DNA of 38,195 nucleotides from Bacillus alveayuensis (GTDB lineage Bacteria > Bacillota > Bacilli > Bacillales > Aeribacillaceae), in the NCBI GenBank assembly GCA_030812955.1, contig JAUSTR010000019.1, forward strand, positions 1 to 38,195, read 5' to 3'. The position numbers and the translations under genes were made by a program. This document shows, piece after piece, positions 1 through 9,762 of this stretch (positions within the stretch are counted from its first letter, which is position 1; the number at the start of each line of letters is the position of its first letter). The notes beneath the pieces are model-generated. The model saw only the letters and a program-made list of their open reading frames with translations. It searched no databases and was not told the DNA's origin.

Positions 1-304
1 GTCTATGACCATTATACAAGATTTGGGGAGGTGCTTCTTTTTTAATTTCTTGAACTCGTTGGAGGACAAGGGCTAAGAATTATGAAATTCATTCAATTAC
101 GAAAATATTTTATTTTATAATTTTTAATATCGCACAAAGACATTTCAATTTGTTTCACTCATTTGTAATAGATTAGATATCTGAGTCCATCTCTGTTAAG
201 AGTGTATCTTTCAATATTTGACGGTGGGGTGTTAATGGTTATTGTTCTCATATGTGTACAAACTTCCCAATTATCCGCATCATTTCCCATCCTTTTTATT
301 CTTT
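1..304. other. Left-edge stretch without a convincing gene
   Basis: AT-rich sequence downstream of the comB-like gene. On the minus strand, positions about 75 to 1 read openly as a short protein-like stretch (LALVLQRVQEIKKEAPP and onward) that runs off the window, but no start codon or ribosome site was found, so it may be a gene remnant or chance. On the plus strand a 14-codon open end stops at 45. No clear terminator hairpin for the minus-strand operon was recognised here. Confidence 0.3.
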
Positions 305-1027
305 TTATCCCTTTCTAATCTCCCCATTAATATACTCAGGTACAATATGGATTTTTTCAAAAGATCTAAGGACTAAATCCATAGAATTTTCAAATCCTTT
401 TCTTCTTAATAAATCCGATGTTTCACTTTTTAACAAATTTTTAAATCCTTTTATCTTTGATTGTAAAAATATTTCATAAGCCGATCTGCTAGAATCAGAT
501 AATGAATAATTCCCTTTTTCTAATAAATGATGAACAATTTGCCCTGCTCCAACAAAATCCTCTAGTGAAAAACGTCCGCCGTTGCCTGAACATATCAACA
601 CAATGGAATCTTCCTTATTTGTGCTTGTATGCAATGTTTCTGCAACAACGTGTCCGTTAATTAAAGAAGACAAGTAGAGCCGTTTTGCTGATTTAGCCAC
701 CTCAATCGCTTTTGTCCCATTTGTTGAACAAATCAAAGCAGATTGAGCTTTCAGCGTATTCTTTAATAAGGAAGGATCAGGAAATTCAAACCCAGGGATA
801 ATATCTCCGTTATGCTCTCCCAACATCAGCCCAGAAAGGTTTTCATGTTTTTTTATATGCAATGCATGCTTTGCATCACTTGCAGTAAGAATTGGCTCGT
901 AACCATATTTCAATAAAAAGGTAATAGTTGAAGTAGCAAGAAAAACATCTATAACAACAGCATTTCGATCAATCAAGCGTTTTGGATCAACTAATTCTTT
1001 TTGTGTGATTACGTGGATACGTCTCAT
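305..1027 (-). CDS. ComB-like 2-phosphosulfolactate phosphatase family protein
   Basis: 240 residues, the usual length of the ComB family, whose characterised members hydrolyse 2-phosphosulfolactate to sulfolactate and phosphate with Mg2+ in coenzyme M or sulfolactate biosynthesis. Visible family landmarks are VIDVFLATSTI (about 25-35), LGEHNG (about 70), STNGTKAIEVA (about 103-113) and CSGNGGRFSLEDFVGAGQ (about 147-164). The first motif normally reads DVxRAT; a Leu stands where Arg is expected, so the substrate may differ. The ATG start follows GAGGTT at a good distance. It is the last gene of the minus-strand operon, 19 bases after dctQ. No other coenzyme M or sulfolactate gene is visible, so the real substrate here is open. 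Family call firm, activity inferred. Confidence 0.75.
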   Translation of the reverse strand: MRRIHVITQKELVDPKRLIDRNAVVIDVFLATSTITFLLKYGYEPILTASDAKHALHIKKHENLSGLMLGEHNGDIIPGFEFPDPSLLKNTLKAQSALICSTNGTKAIEVAKSAKRLYLSSLINGHVVAETLHTSTNKEDSIVLICSGNGGRFSLEDFVGAGQIVHHLLEKGNYSLSDSSRSAYEIFLQSKIKGFKNLLKSETSDLLRRKGFENSMDLVLRSFEKIHIVPEYINGEIRKG

Positions 1028-1046
1028 CTTTTTAACCTCAATATCT

Positions 1047-1574
1047 TCATTTTTCTTCTTTAAATAAAAAAGAAGGATGCTTTTCCATAATATTTTTGAT
1101 CAATATAAATACATTCTCTATAATGATTAATGCGAATGAAATCGGTATTAAAAAAAATAGTGGGTATACAATATACATTGTGCCTGACGCAGGAAATGAC
1201 ATTTTACGCTCTAATCCATACATGGCATAGTCCCATGTGAATTGAAACATCAAAGCTAGAATAAAAATTTCAATAATCACCCTACTGAAAATAATTACTT
1301 TCTTCATCTGATTATTAAGTTTTTCTATAATTAAATCCATTTTAGGGAGTACACCAGATGAATAGACATAGGCGAGAGCCGGGAACACAGACAATGGCAT
1401 AAAGTAATTTTGAACAATCTCAAATGCCCCATTAATTGAATTTGAGGAAACATTTCTAAACACTACATCAACTACAATAAAAATCATCATTCCCATTAAG
1501 CTGATTCCACTAATCCATAAACCTAAAACTTTTACCCACCCAAAGATTCGATAAAGTTTGTTTACTCTATTCAA
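1047..1574 (-). CDS. TRAP transporter small permease (DctQ family)
   Basis: 175 residues with four hydrophobic segments at roughly 15-40, 52-70, 88-112 and 130-156, the layout of the DctQ subunit of tripartite ATP-independent periplasmic-type transporters. These import organic acids with a sodium or proton gradient, working with a large DctM permease and a DctP binding protein. The start is TTG at 1574, preceded by GGGGTGA. It lies 19 bases after the DctM remnant and directly before the comB-like gene. Because DctM is truncated and no DctP gene is in the window, this subunit probably has no working complex unless a second transporter supplies the partners. Confidence 0.8.
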   Translation of the reverse strand: MNRVNKLYRIFGWVKVLGLWISGISLMGMMIFIVVDVVFRNVSSNSINGAFEIVQNYFMPLSVFPALAYVYSSGVLPKMDLIIEKLNNQMKKVIIFSRVIIEIFILALMFQFTWDYAMYGLERKMSFPASGTMYIVYPLFFLIPISFALIIIENVFILIKNIMEKHPSFLFKEEK

Positions 1575-1593
1575 ACCCAGTCACCCCTTCCTA

Positions 1594-2304
1594 TTACTGA
1601 TCCATTGAATCTGGTAAAAATGTTACAATATCCGGATAAAGTATCATAATTCCACAGACGATGACTAATGCAGCAGTAGCAAATACCATACCTACCCTAA
1701 AAATTGAATCCGATTTGATTTTACTAACACCTGCTACTGCATACACACTCAATCCTACCGGCGGTGTAATTAAACCAATGGTGCAGATCACACCAACGAA
1801 AACACCAAACCATAATAAATCCACCTGTAATTCTGTAATAATAGGAAGTAATACTGGAATTGACATCAATATAACTGCTGCCCCCTCAATGAACATAAAC
1901 ATCACAAATAGTAAAACTGAAATAACAATTAGTACTAACGCAGGCATATCCATGATGGGAGCCAGTATTGAAATTAGGTTTCTAGGTAACATTGATAATG
2001 AAACAAAGCGTCCAAATATTTGTGCACCAATCATAATCAACATAACCATACCAGTCAGCTTAATGGTTTCTGTTAATGAATCTCTAAGAAAAGATATATT
2101 CACTTTTCCAAGAGCTAATGCAGCCAAGAAACCAACAAATGCACCTACAGCACCAGCTTCGGTTGGTGTAAAAATGCCCGTATAAATGCCCACAAAAATA
2201 ATTAATACGATAATGGTAGCTGCTAAACTCCCAACCACCAATCTTGGATAAGAAATTATATCCTGATGTCCTTTTTCTAGTGTTAATTCTTCTTCTTTTT
2301 CGCC
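1594..2304 (-). pseudogene. TRAP transporter large permease DctM, N-terminal half missing
   Basis: About 236 residues of a DctM-type large permease, where about 425-430 is normal. The frame is open from just after a TAA at 2305-2307 and begins GEKEEELTLEKG, then YPRLVVGS and the DctM hallmark GIYTGIFTPTEAGAVGAF, followed by hydrophobic helices to the natural end FLPDSMDQ. The first half, with the initial membrane helices, is absent, and the sequence upstream is the quinone oxidoreductase gene in another frame. The first possible start is TTG at 2241, with no ribosome site. Such a product lacks half the translocation path and is very unlikely to work. It would have delivered the substrate for the upstream acyl-CoA enzymes. 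Confidence 0.8.
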
Positions 2305-3136
2305 TTACTTTTTCAGGAAACATTTTCTTAAAATAACCAAAATGAACACCTACAATTGAATAATTTTTAATTAATATGTGGTTAGTTGGTACGTCCGGAA
2401 TTGTTCCACCTGCAAATCCAATGAGTAAAATTCGGCCATCAAAGGCTATGCATTTTCTCGATCGATGAAAAACTTCTCCGCCTACGGGGTCAAAGATTAC
2501 ATCTGCCCCTTTATTGTTCGTTATATCTTTGACAATCTGTACAAAATCTTCTTTTCGATAATTTATAACGTAATCTGCACCTAATTTTTTGCTGACATTA
2601 ATTTTTTCGTCACTACCTGCAGTAGCGATAACCGTTGCTCCCATCGCTTTGGCAATTTGTATCGCTGCAGATCCAACACCACCAGATCCTGCATGAACTA
2701 ATACTGTCTCTCCTCCTTTCAAATTTGCACGGCTTTTTAGTGCATAATAAGAAGTGTGATAAGTTATAAACATGGCTGATGCCTCATCATATGGCAATTC
2801 ATCAGGAATCGGAAAAACATCCTTTTCATTAACCAACACATATTCTGTATAACCTCCATTAGGAAGAGATGTCGCTGACATTACACGCTGTCCTTTTTCA
2901 AAAGATGTACCTTCCCCTGATTTCTCTACTACTCCAGCTATTTCAGCTCCAGGTGTAAAGGGTAGATCTGGCTTTTCTTGATAATTTCCCTGGCATTGCA
3001 ATATATCAAAAAAATTTAGAGAAAACGCTTCCACTTTGATTAATAATTCCTCTTTTTTAGGCTTAGGGACAGGTGTATCTCTTATTTCTAAAGCGACATC
3101 TGGGTCCCCTAATCTAGTAACAAACCAAGATTTCAT
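2084..3136 (-). pseudogene. Quinone oxidoreductase-like (zinc-type alcohol dehydrogenase superfamily) gene, 3' end lost in a fusion to dctM
   Basis: The frame reads 350 codons, but only the first 276 or so belong to the NADPH:quinone oxidoreductase/crotonyl reductase-like MDR family: an N-terminal GroES-like fold (FFDILQCQGNYQ, PFTPGAEIAGVVE) and a Rossmann domain with VLVHAGSGGVGSAAIQIAKAMGA (written here as about 145-168). Homology stops at FGYFKKMFPEKV, about 50-60 residues before the normal end. From about 2306 the frame runs through dctM DNA out of phase, giving an Arg/Lys-rich and then Cys/Trp-rich nonsense tail to 2084. The ATG at 3136 has AGAGGG upstream. It follows the acyl-CoA dehydrogenase in the operon. 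The protein may fold poorly; I call it broken. Confidence 0.75.
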
Positions 3137-3172
3137 CTTATCCCTCTTTCCAAATAATAAATAATTATATAT

Positions 3173-4378
3173 TTACAATTGTTCGCGAATTTCTAGTTTT
3201 GCAATATCTCTTAAATGTACCTGATCTGGCCCATCAACTATTCTTAATGTTCTAGCATTTGCCAAGTGTTCTGCCAACGGAAAATCTTGAGATACCCCAC
3301 CACCACCATGAACTTCTATTGCTCGATTGATGACATTAATAGATACACGAGGAGCAACAACTTTGATCATTGCGATTTCTTTTCTTGCAGCTTTTGAACC
3401 TTCTTCATCAATCTTATGAGCAGCATTTAATGTTAAGAGCCTTGCTTGATCAATTTCGATTCGACATTCTGCTATCATTTGTCTTACAGTATCTTTTTCA
3501 ACTAGTTTCGAACCAAATGCTTCTCGGTTTTCTGCACGTTTAATAAGCAACTCTAATGCTCGTTCAGCAGCTCCAATCGCCCGCATACAGTGATGGATTC
3601 TTCCAGGGCCTAACCTTCCCTGAGCAATTTCGAATCCTCTTCCTTCACCTAACAATAAATTCGAAACAGGAACCCGAACATTATTATAGTGAATCTCTGC
3701 ATGTCCCTGTGGAGCATGATCATAACCAAATACTTTTAATGGTCGTTTCACCTCAACACCTGGTGTATCCAATGGAACTAAAATCATGGAATGTTGCTTA
3801 TGTTTTTCAGCCGTTGGGTCTGTTTTTCCCATTACAATAGCAATCTTAGCACGAGGATCTAAAGCTCCTGTGGACCACCATTTCTTACCATTAATAACAT
3901 ATTCATCACCATCTCTGACTATGCTTGTTTGAATGTTTGTAGCATCGGATGAAGCCACTTCCGGTTCTGTCATAGAGAATATTGAACGTATTTCACCGTT
4001 TAGTAATGGATCCAGCCATTTTCTTTTCTGTTCTTCTGTTCCATATTTAATTAAGACTTCCATATTGCCCGTGTCAGGTGCGTTACAGTTAAAAATCTCA
4101 GGTGCTATTAGAGAACGGCCCATTATTTCACATAAGAATGCATATTCATAATTGGTTAATCCTTTCCCATAATAGTTATCCGGATAAAACAAGTTCCATA
4201 AACCCTTACTTTTTGCTTTTTTCTTTAATTCTTCAATGATTGGTGGAATGGTCCAACGATCTTCTGCATTCTCCAGATACTCTTCCACTACTTTTTCACT
4301 GGGATAAACATACTCATGCATAAACTCCAATAATTCTTCTCTTAATTTTTTAGCATGATCTGACAACTCTTTAAGCAT
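3173..4378 (-). CDS. Acyl-CoA dehydrogenase family protein
   Basis: 401 residues, full length for a flavin-dependent acyl-CoA dehydrogenase, which introduces an alpha,beta double bond into an acyl-CoA and passes electrons to ETF. Landmarks: [17 protein letters not shown] (about 133-149, FAD/substrate loop), KWWSTGA (about 166), [19 protein letters not shown] (about 254-272), REAFGSKL, and a C-terminal [13 protein letters not shown] with [14 protein letters not shown]. The ending resembles the ACAD10/11-like branch rather than short-chain ACADs. GGGAGG inside the end of the preceding synthetase gene sets the ATG at 4378, two bases past that stop. It is the one enzyme of this cluster that looks fully intact. 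Substrate unknown. Confidence 0.88.
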   Translation of the reverse strand: MLKELSDHAKKLREELLEFMHEYVYPSEKVVEEYLENAEDRWTIPPIIEELKKKAKSKGLWNLFYPDNYYGKGLTNYEYAFLCEIMGRSLIAPEIFNCNAPDTGNMEVLIKYGTEEQKRKWLDPLLNGEIRSIFSMTEPEVASSDATNIQTSIVRDGDEYVINGKKWWSTGALDPRAKIAIVMGKTDPTAEKHKQHSMILVPLDTPGVEVKRPLKVFGYDHAPQGHAEIHYNNVRVPVSNLLLGEGRGFEIAQGRLGPGRIHHCMRAIGAAERALELLIKRAENREAFGSKLVEKDTVRQMIAECRIEIDQARLLTLNAAHKIDEEGSKAARKEIAMIKVVAPRVSINVINRAIEVHGGGGVSQDFPLAEHLANARTLRIVDGPDQVHLRDIAKLEIREQL

Positions 4379-4379
4379 C

Positions 4380-5366
4380 TTATTTCCTCCCTATTTCTTT
4401 TAATTTATTTTTTAATATTTTTCCCGAAGCATTTCGAGGCAATTGATCTACAACCTCAAAGAATTCAGGAATTTTATATTTTGCAAGATGCTTCTGACAA
4501 TGGTCTTTTATTTTTTGAATTGATGATTCTGATAGTTTTCTACCTACAACGAAAGCTTTGACTCTTTCTCCATAAATCTCATCAGGAACCCCAATGACTG
4601 CTGCTTCAGTTATTAATTCATGGCTTTTTAGAACATCTTCAACTTCAATTGAAAATATTTTTTCCCCACCTCGATTTATCATATCCTTTTTTCGATCGCG
4701 AACATAAACAAATCCGTCTTCATCCATAAAACCTATATCCCCTGAATGCCAGTAACCATCTGTAAAATTCTTTTCATTTGCTTCTGGATTATTCCAATAT
4801 TCTTTAATCACCATAGGTCCTTTGATAAATAACTCCCCTATTTCATTCACTCGGCACTCTTCTCCGTTTTCTTTCACGACTTTAATATCAGCGACAGGTA
4901 CAGGTTTTCCAACTGAATTTACTTTACTCTTAGGATACTTAATAGGCATAAGCGTAGCTGGGGATGTTGTTTCAGTGGCTCCATAAGCATTGTGAAGTTC
5001 GGCATTTGGAAAACTTTCTTTAAGCATTTGAAACGTTTGCTGATAAATAGGTGACCCACCAAAGACTACCTTTTTTACAAAATCAAAGTGGCTGTTCTTA
5101 AATTCTTCTACTGTAGACATCATGATAAATATAGTTGGCACGTTGAATAAAAAGTTGATTTTATACTTTAATATATACTCGATATATTTTTTGTTTTGAT
5201 ATCTCTCCATACTGTAAACCGTTCCACCAACATAAATTAGGTGCAGTAATTGCGCAACTAGACCTGTGACATGAAACATAGGAACGGCAATTAATGTTTT
5301 CAGGTCTTCATGTGTTTGAAATATTTTCTGGTAATTGATCAAACTATGGATTTTTTTTAATATCCA
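4380..5366 (-). pseudogene. AMP-forming acyl-CoA synthetase, N-terminal part deleted
   Basis: The remaining 320-residue frame (from TTG 5342) covers the C-terminal two thirds of an AMP-binding acid-CoA ligase: PMFHVTGLVAQL at the start, HNAYGATETT (adenine site), GYWHSGDIGF, DRKKDMINRGGEKI hinge and the catalytic Lys in RNASGKILKNKL near the end. Missing are about 170-190 residues including the phosphate-binding TSGTTG-PKG loop, so the adenylation reaction cannot proceed normally. Upstream, a good ribosome site (GGAGAG) and ATG at 5366 begin MDIKKNP and then hit TAG, and the conserved frame starts two bases later in another phase. I read this as the original 5' end joined to the middle of the gene by an internal deletion. 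The TTG at 5342 has no ribosome site. Confidence 0.78.
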
Positions 5367-5379
5367 TATTACTCTCCTT

Positions 5380-5964
5380 TCATTCCAAAATTTTTATTAT
5401 ATAATCATAGTAAATTCTAACAATTTCTTCTTTTGATAACCTGCCGTCAACTCTATACCATTGTTGAATCCAGTTCATTGCACCTAGGATTATCATTCTT
5501 GCAATAGCTGGATCCTCAGCGTGAAAATCTCCACTTTTTAATCCCCTCTGAATAATCTCATCAAATAATCCTTCATAATAATTCCTTAATTTAAGAACCA
5601 ATTCCAATTGCTCTTTATTAAAATAACGCTTTGGTTCCATAATTAAGTTAAATGTCTCTTTCTCTTCAATGGCATAATGTATATGCTTTTCAATCATTTT
5701 TCTTAGTACCTCTTTTACCGGACCGCCTTTCGCTAATATTTCTTCAAGTTCTTCCGTTGCCTGAGATAAAACAAAGTTATGGCACTGGTACATTAAATCG
5801 CTTTTATTTTTGAAATAGTAGTATAGTGATCCTTTGGTCATTAGTAACTCAGCTGCAATTTCTTCCATTGTCGCTCCGCTAAACCCTCTTTTTTTCACAA
5901 TGTCTATAGCAGCTGACAGAATTTGTTCCTTCTTCAGTAGGGTTTTTTTATTTGATAGTTTCAA
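5380..5964 (-). CDS. TetR/AcrR family transcriptional regulator of the acyl-CoA/TRAP operon
   Basis: 194 residues. The N-terminal helix-turn-helix is clear (ILSAAIDIVKKRGFSGATMEEIAAELLMTKGSLYYYFKNKSDL, spanning about 16-58), followed by an all-helical ligand domain of usual TetR size. Start TTG at 5964 has AAGGATGAT upstream. It is the first gene of the minus-strand operon whose next genes are an acyl-CoA ligase and acyl-CoA dehydrogenase, a layout typical of TetR proteins that sense acyl-CoA and repress their own degradation operon. It ends only about 14 bases before the remaining ATG of the broken synthetase. Ligand inferred from context only. Confidence 0.85.
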   Translation of the reverse strand: MKLSNKKTLLKKEQILSAAIDIVKKRGFSGATMEEIAAELLMTKGSLYYYFKNKSDLMYQCHNFVLSQATEELEEILAKGGPVKEVLRKMIEKHIHYAIEEKETFNLIMEPKRYFNKEQLELVLKLRNYYEGLFDEIIQRGLKSGDFHAEDPAIARMIILGAMNWIQQWYRVDGRLSKEEIVRIYYDYIIKILE

Positions 5965-6439
5965 CTTTTATCATCCTTTTTCATTAGAATAAAACAAAAA
6001 TAGATAGCGCTTACATAAATTCAGTTAATTAAAACCTGATGATATTTAAACCTTTTATTCAACAAAACTTATTGCATCGTATATCTTACTAAACTGTTAT
6101 TACTTAATTTTTTTAAACAACGTTTATTTATCTGAAAATTCTAATTTGTAAAATATTTTAACAACGTTCAAATTTGGATTCAAGTATTTTTTGAATATTT
6201 TTTAAATTTTGAATTACTATAATATATTCAAAAATTATTCAATATAATTGCCATAATCGAGAAAAATACTTCTTCCTCAACCTATTACACTAGCGAACGT
6301 ACGATTCCATATTCGGCGGATCTCACAAAATCTTTACTCAATCCCTTAAACCCCTTTTGTTGCCTGACGTCAAATAAATAGGGTAAGATAAATCTAACGT
6401 CGGAATGAACGAACGGCAAATCAAAGGAGGGGCCAACGG
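5965..6439. promoter_or_regulatory. AT-rich regulatory gap with repeated AACAACGTT
   Basis: 475 bases without a gene, upstream of the TetR operon (minus) and of the monooxygenase gene (plus). AACAACGTT occurs at 6116-6124 and 6160-6168, both in a TTTAA-AACGTT context and 44 bases apart, a spacing expected for paired repressor sites; assigning them to the adjacent TetR protein is inference. From about 6270 the composition shifts to GC-richer sequence that continues into the next gene. Confidence 0.35.
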
Positions 6440-7483
6440 ATGGAAATCGGCATTTACACATTTGGAGAACGGACAGTTGATCCCGAAACCGGTCAATTGA
6501 TCAGCCCGGGGGAACGGCTGCAAAACTTGATGGAGGAAATTGAGCTGGCCGATCAAGTCGGATTGGATGTGTTTGGCATTGGTGAACATCATCGCCCCGA
6601 CTACACCGTATCGGCTCCGGCGGTGGTGCTTGCCGCCGCCGGAACCCGCACCAAACGCATTCGGTTGACCAGTGCGGTAAACGTCTTAAGCTCTGACGAT
6701 CCAGTAAGGGTGTTCCAGCAATTTGCCACCTTGGATTTGCTTACCCAGGGTCGCGCTGAAATCATGGTCGGCCGCGGTTCCTTTATCGAATCCTTTCCCC
6801 TTTTTGGCTACGACCTGAAAGATTACGACGAGCTTTTTGAAGAAAAGCTTGATCTTTTGCTCAAGCTGCGGGAATCTGAACGTATCACATGGGAGGGAAA
6901 GCATCGTCCGTCGCTGGACAATCTAGGGGTCTATCCGCGGCCCCTGCAAAATCCGCTTCCGGTTTGGATAGCCGTTGGAGGAACCCCGGAGTCGGCTGTC
7001 CGTGCGGGCATACTCGGTCTTCCGATGGCGCTTGGCATCATCGGTGGCATGCCCGCACGGTTCGCACCCTTTGCCCAAATACACCGTGAAGCAGCGCGAA
7101 AGGCGGGACACAAAACGCCGCGCCTCAGCATCAATTCCCATGGTTTTCTTGCCAATTCGTCGCAAGAAGCGTCCGACATTGCGTTTCCTGCGTTTAAAAT
7201 AATAATGGACCGGCTGGGACAGGAACGCGGCTGGCCGCCATTAACCCGCGAGCAGTTCGAGTTCTCTCGTTCCTTGCGTGGCGCCAATTTTGTCGGCAGC
7301 CCTCAGGAAGTGATCGAAAAAATCTTGTTCCAGTATGAAATTTTCGGCCATGACCGCTTTCTTCTGCAATTGACCGTCGGTACACTGCCGCACAAAAAAG
7401 TGCTGCGTGCCATCGAACTGCTGGGTACTAAAGTGGCACCGGCCGTCAAGCGGGAAATCGCCCGGGCAAACCGTAACCCATAA
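6440..7483 (+). CDS. LLM-class flavin-dependent oxidoreductase (bacterial luciferase-like)
   Basis: 347 residues, one TIM-barrel domain of the luciferase-like monooxygenase superfamily, which uses reduced flavin and oxygen to oxidise small substrates. Landmarks are the N-terminal [25 protein letters not shown] (about 41-55), [29 protein letters not shown] (split over about 74-102), [12 protein letters not shown] (about 104-115) and [17 protein letters not shown] (about 173-189). It resembles the subgroup of the Agrobacterium structure 2I7G. GGAGGGG precedes the ATG. Codons are strikingly GC-rich at third positions compared with both neighbours, which suggests recent acquisition. It stands alone on the plus strand with no co-transcribed partner. 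Substrate unknown. Confidence 0.88.
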   Translation: MEIGIYTFGERTVDPETGQLISPGERLQNLMEEIELADQVGLDVFGIGEHHRPDYTVSAPAVVLAAAGTRTKRIRLTSAVNVLSSDDPVRVFQQFATLDLLTQGRAEIMVGRGSFIESFPLFGYDLKDYDELFEEKLDLLLKLRESERITWEGKHRPSLDNLGVYPRPLQNPLPVWIAVGGTPESAVRAGILGLPMALGIIGGMPARFAPFAQIHREAARKAGHKTPRLSINSHGFLANSSQEASDIAFPAFKIIMDRLGQERGWPPLTREQFEFSRSLRGANFVGSPQEVIEKILFQYEIFGHDRFLLQLTVGTLPHKKVLRAIELLGTKVAPAVKREIARANRNP

Positions 7484-7786
7484 CCGAACTTTTCAAAAGA
7501 AGCAAACAGCAACAAAATGCTTCCAGTTGGGCAACGGGGTTGCTGAATCAATTTAATTGGTGGACCATTTTCGTACTTTTTCCGAAAGGATTCAGAAAAT
7601 AAACCTCATAATAAGCCGGGCTGATTGGAAACTGCAGGGGGCCGCTGTCGATGGTCCCCCCATAGATACATAAGCTCCACAATATGGTCCACTTCCGATT
7701 GGTGATTTACTTTTTTCAGAATGGATGTAATCGGTAAATGGATAACTTTTCTCTCAAACATCTTTAAGAGTAGTGAGAAATCGTAT
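7484..7786. other. Gap between monooxygenase and sigma-54 activator, possible remnant sequence
   Basis: 303 bases between convergent genes. The first 80 bases keep the GC-rich character of the monooxygenase. On the minus strand an ATG at 7761 opens a 51-codon frame to 7606 (begins MFERKVIHLPITSILKK) without a ribosome site; I cannot tie it to a family and it may be a relic. No confident terminator was found. Confidence 0.25.
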
Positions 7787-9694
7787 TCAAGATGAAACGT
7801 TCGCTTGACAACGAACCTTTTTTAAATGGGGATACTGATTTAGCTTCCGGTACAACGTTGTGCGGCCAATATTTAAGAGGCGAGCAGCCTTTGAAAGATT
7901 TCCTCCTGCGATTTCAATGGCTTTTGCAATCGTTTCTTGCTCGTGCTCCTCTATCGACAACGCCTTGTTTTCTTTTTCTGAAGGAGTCAAATGGGAGAAG
8001 TTGAAATCATCAGCTGTCAAAATGACCGATTGACGCACAAAACACATATGATATACCGCTTGACGAATCACTTGTCGAAGCTCACGAATGTTGCCAGGCC
8101 AGTGATAGTTGAAAATTTTCTTCTTAGCTTCCTGCGTCAGTTGAATGTTTTCCACTTGCAATTCTTTCTCCATTTGACGAATTATCTGTTGGGCTAACTC
8201 CAGTAAGTCCGTACGTTTACGAAGGGGGGGCAAGACAATCTCTATTTCACATAGCCGGTAATACAGATCGGCTCTAAAACGGTTCGCTTCAATTTCTTTC
8301 ACTAGATCACGGTTTGTCGCTGCAATAATCCGAACATCAATTGGAATCGCTTCGTTGGAACCAACGGGTGTCACCCGCTTCTCTTCCAATACGCGCAACA
8401 AAGCGACTTGAGACGCCAACGGCATTTCGCCAATTTCATCAAGAAACAGCGTCCCCCCATTAGCAGCTCGAAACTTTCCTTTAAATCCTTCTTTTGAAGC
8501 ACCAGTAAATGCTCCTTTTTCATAACCAAACAACTCAGACTCCAACAATTGTTCAGGAATTGCTCCACAGTTCACGACGACAAGGGAACCCTTCCTTTTA
8601 CTCTGACGGTGAATCTCTTTTGCAATCACTTCTTTGCCGGTACCGGTTTCGCCGCTAATTAGAATGGTGGCATTCGTTTTGGCGACGTTCATGGCCAATT
8701 GGAAAACGCGCTGAACTTTTGGACAATATGCAACTATGTTAGGTGATGAAGGGAGACTGTTTTGATGATTTAAATATTGGGATGACTGTTTTTCGGATCG
8801 CCCTTTTGAGGTCATCACCATTCGGTACAACCTTTGCCGTTCATCCCTAATCGGTTCAACGAGCCATTCCCGCACCTTTTTGGAATCCCCTTTTAATTTA
8901 ATGGACAGTGAGGTGGCTTCACCAATGGATAATACAGTCGCTGCCGTTTCAGCGTCTAACCAATACGTGAGCGGTCTTCCAATACATGACTCGGGTGTTT
9001 CGTTGAATAGGGTAGCTGCTTGTTGATTGATCCTTTTTATCACCCCATCTTCATTGATAGAAATGAGCGGCTGTGAATGACCTTTTGTTAAATGATTCAT
9101 CTCCTTTAAAGATAAAATCAACTCACGGTGGACGCTGTTTAACAATAGGTTCGACTGACACGCTTGAGCGGCAGCCATGACCATCCCCATAGTATGTGGA
9201 TGGTGAAAGCGAGCATCGCCGCTCACATCCAAAATCCCGATGAGTTCACCAGTGGCAGAATACAAAGGAGATGCATAACAAGCTAAAAATACATTCTCGC
9301 GGACATAATGTTCATCGCCGATGACACAAATTGATTTCTTTTCAATAAGCGACGTTCCAATGGCATTAGTTCCTTTTACTCTTTCATGCCAATTTGCCCC
9401 ACAATCCAACCACACTTTTTTCGCCTTGTTCGTAAACGGAGAATCGCCCCACGTAGAAACGATGTAACCGTCTCGATCTGAGACAACAACCATAAAAGGG
9501 CTGTTTTTTAAGTGTAAAGCTAAGTTTTCTAAAATCCGTGACGCACTTTGGAATAATTCATTTAGTTGTTCTTTCCGTTCTTTCAGTTCACCAGACGACA
9601 ATAGTTCTACTTCTGCGTGATCCTTATCGACACCAAAAGAAGCACTGCGTTTCCACGATTCCATTAATTCACGTTTCACCAACTCATTCCCCAA
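7787..9694 (-). CDS. Sigma-54-dependent transcriptional activator, AcoR/DhaR-like
   Basis: 635 residues from TTG 9694, chosen because AGGAGGG at 9701-9707 sits six bases upstream; the frame is open further up, but that would begin with an unlikely hydrophobic run. Layout: N-terminal GAF sensor region (about 50-190), a PAS-like segment (about 205-300), an AAA+ domain with Walker A GETGTGKE (about 348) and the sigma-54 contact loop GAFTGA (about 396), and a C-terminal Fis-type helix-turn-helix (LSKAARLLNIGRTTLYRKL). Such proteins bind TGTTTCA-type sites upstream of -24/-12 promoters. It is divergent from the aldehyde dehydrogenase gene, whose sigma-54 promoter it almost surely drives. The sensed signal is probably a short alcohol, aldehyde or ketone (inference). 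Confidence 0.9.
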   Translation of the reverse strand: MGNELVKRELMESWKRSASFGVDKDHAEVELLSSGELKERKEQLNELFQSASRILENLALHLKNSPFMVVVSDRDGYIVSTWGDSPFTNKAKKVWLDCGANWHERVKGTNAIGTSLIEKKSICVIGDEHYVRENVFLACYASPLYSATGELIGILDVSGDARFHHPHTMGMVMAAAQACQSNLLLNSVHRELILSLKEMNHLTKGHSQPLISINEDGVIKRINQQAATLFNETPESCIGRPLTYWLDAETAATVLSIGEATSLSIKLKGDSKKVREWLVEPIRDERQRLYRMVMTSKGRSEKQSSQYLNHQNSLPSSPNIVAYCPKVQRVFQLAMNVAKTNATILISGETGTGKEVIAKEIHRQSKRKGSLVVVNCGAIPEQLLESELFGYEKGAFTGASKEGFKGKFRAANGGTLFLDEIGEMPLASQVALLRVLEEKRVTPVGSNEAIPIDVRIIAATNRDLVKEIEANRFRADLYYRLCEIEIVLPPLRKRTDLLELAQQIIRQMEKELQVENIQLTQEAKKKIFNYHWPGNIRELRQVIRQAVYHMCFVRQSVILTADDFNFSHLTPSEKENKALSIEEHEQETIAKAIEIAGGNLSKAARLLNIGRTTLYRKLNQYPHLKKVRCQANVSS

Positions 9695-9762
9695 AAAACT
9701 CCCTCCTCGCATTGGTTCTATTATTTTTATTATAACAATAAATAGATAGAATCTTCTAAAAA

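Noticed and set aside
1661-2185. 174-codon plus-strand frame
   Set aside because: It is the antisense of the DctM remnant, Thr/Asn/Ile-rich with no ribosome site; DctM homology on the minus strand is clear.
6931-7287. Several overlapping frames on both strands inside the monooxygenase gene
   Set aside because: GC-rich coding sequence suppresses stop codons in other frames; only the 6440-7483 frame has family motifs and a ribosome site.
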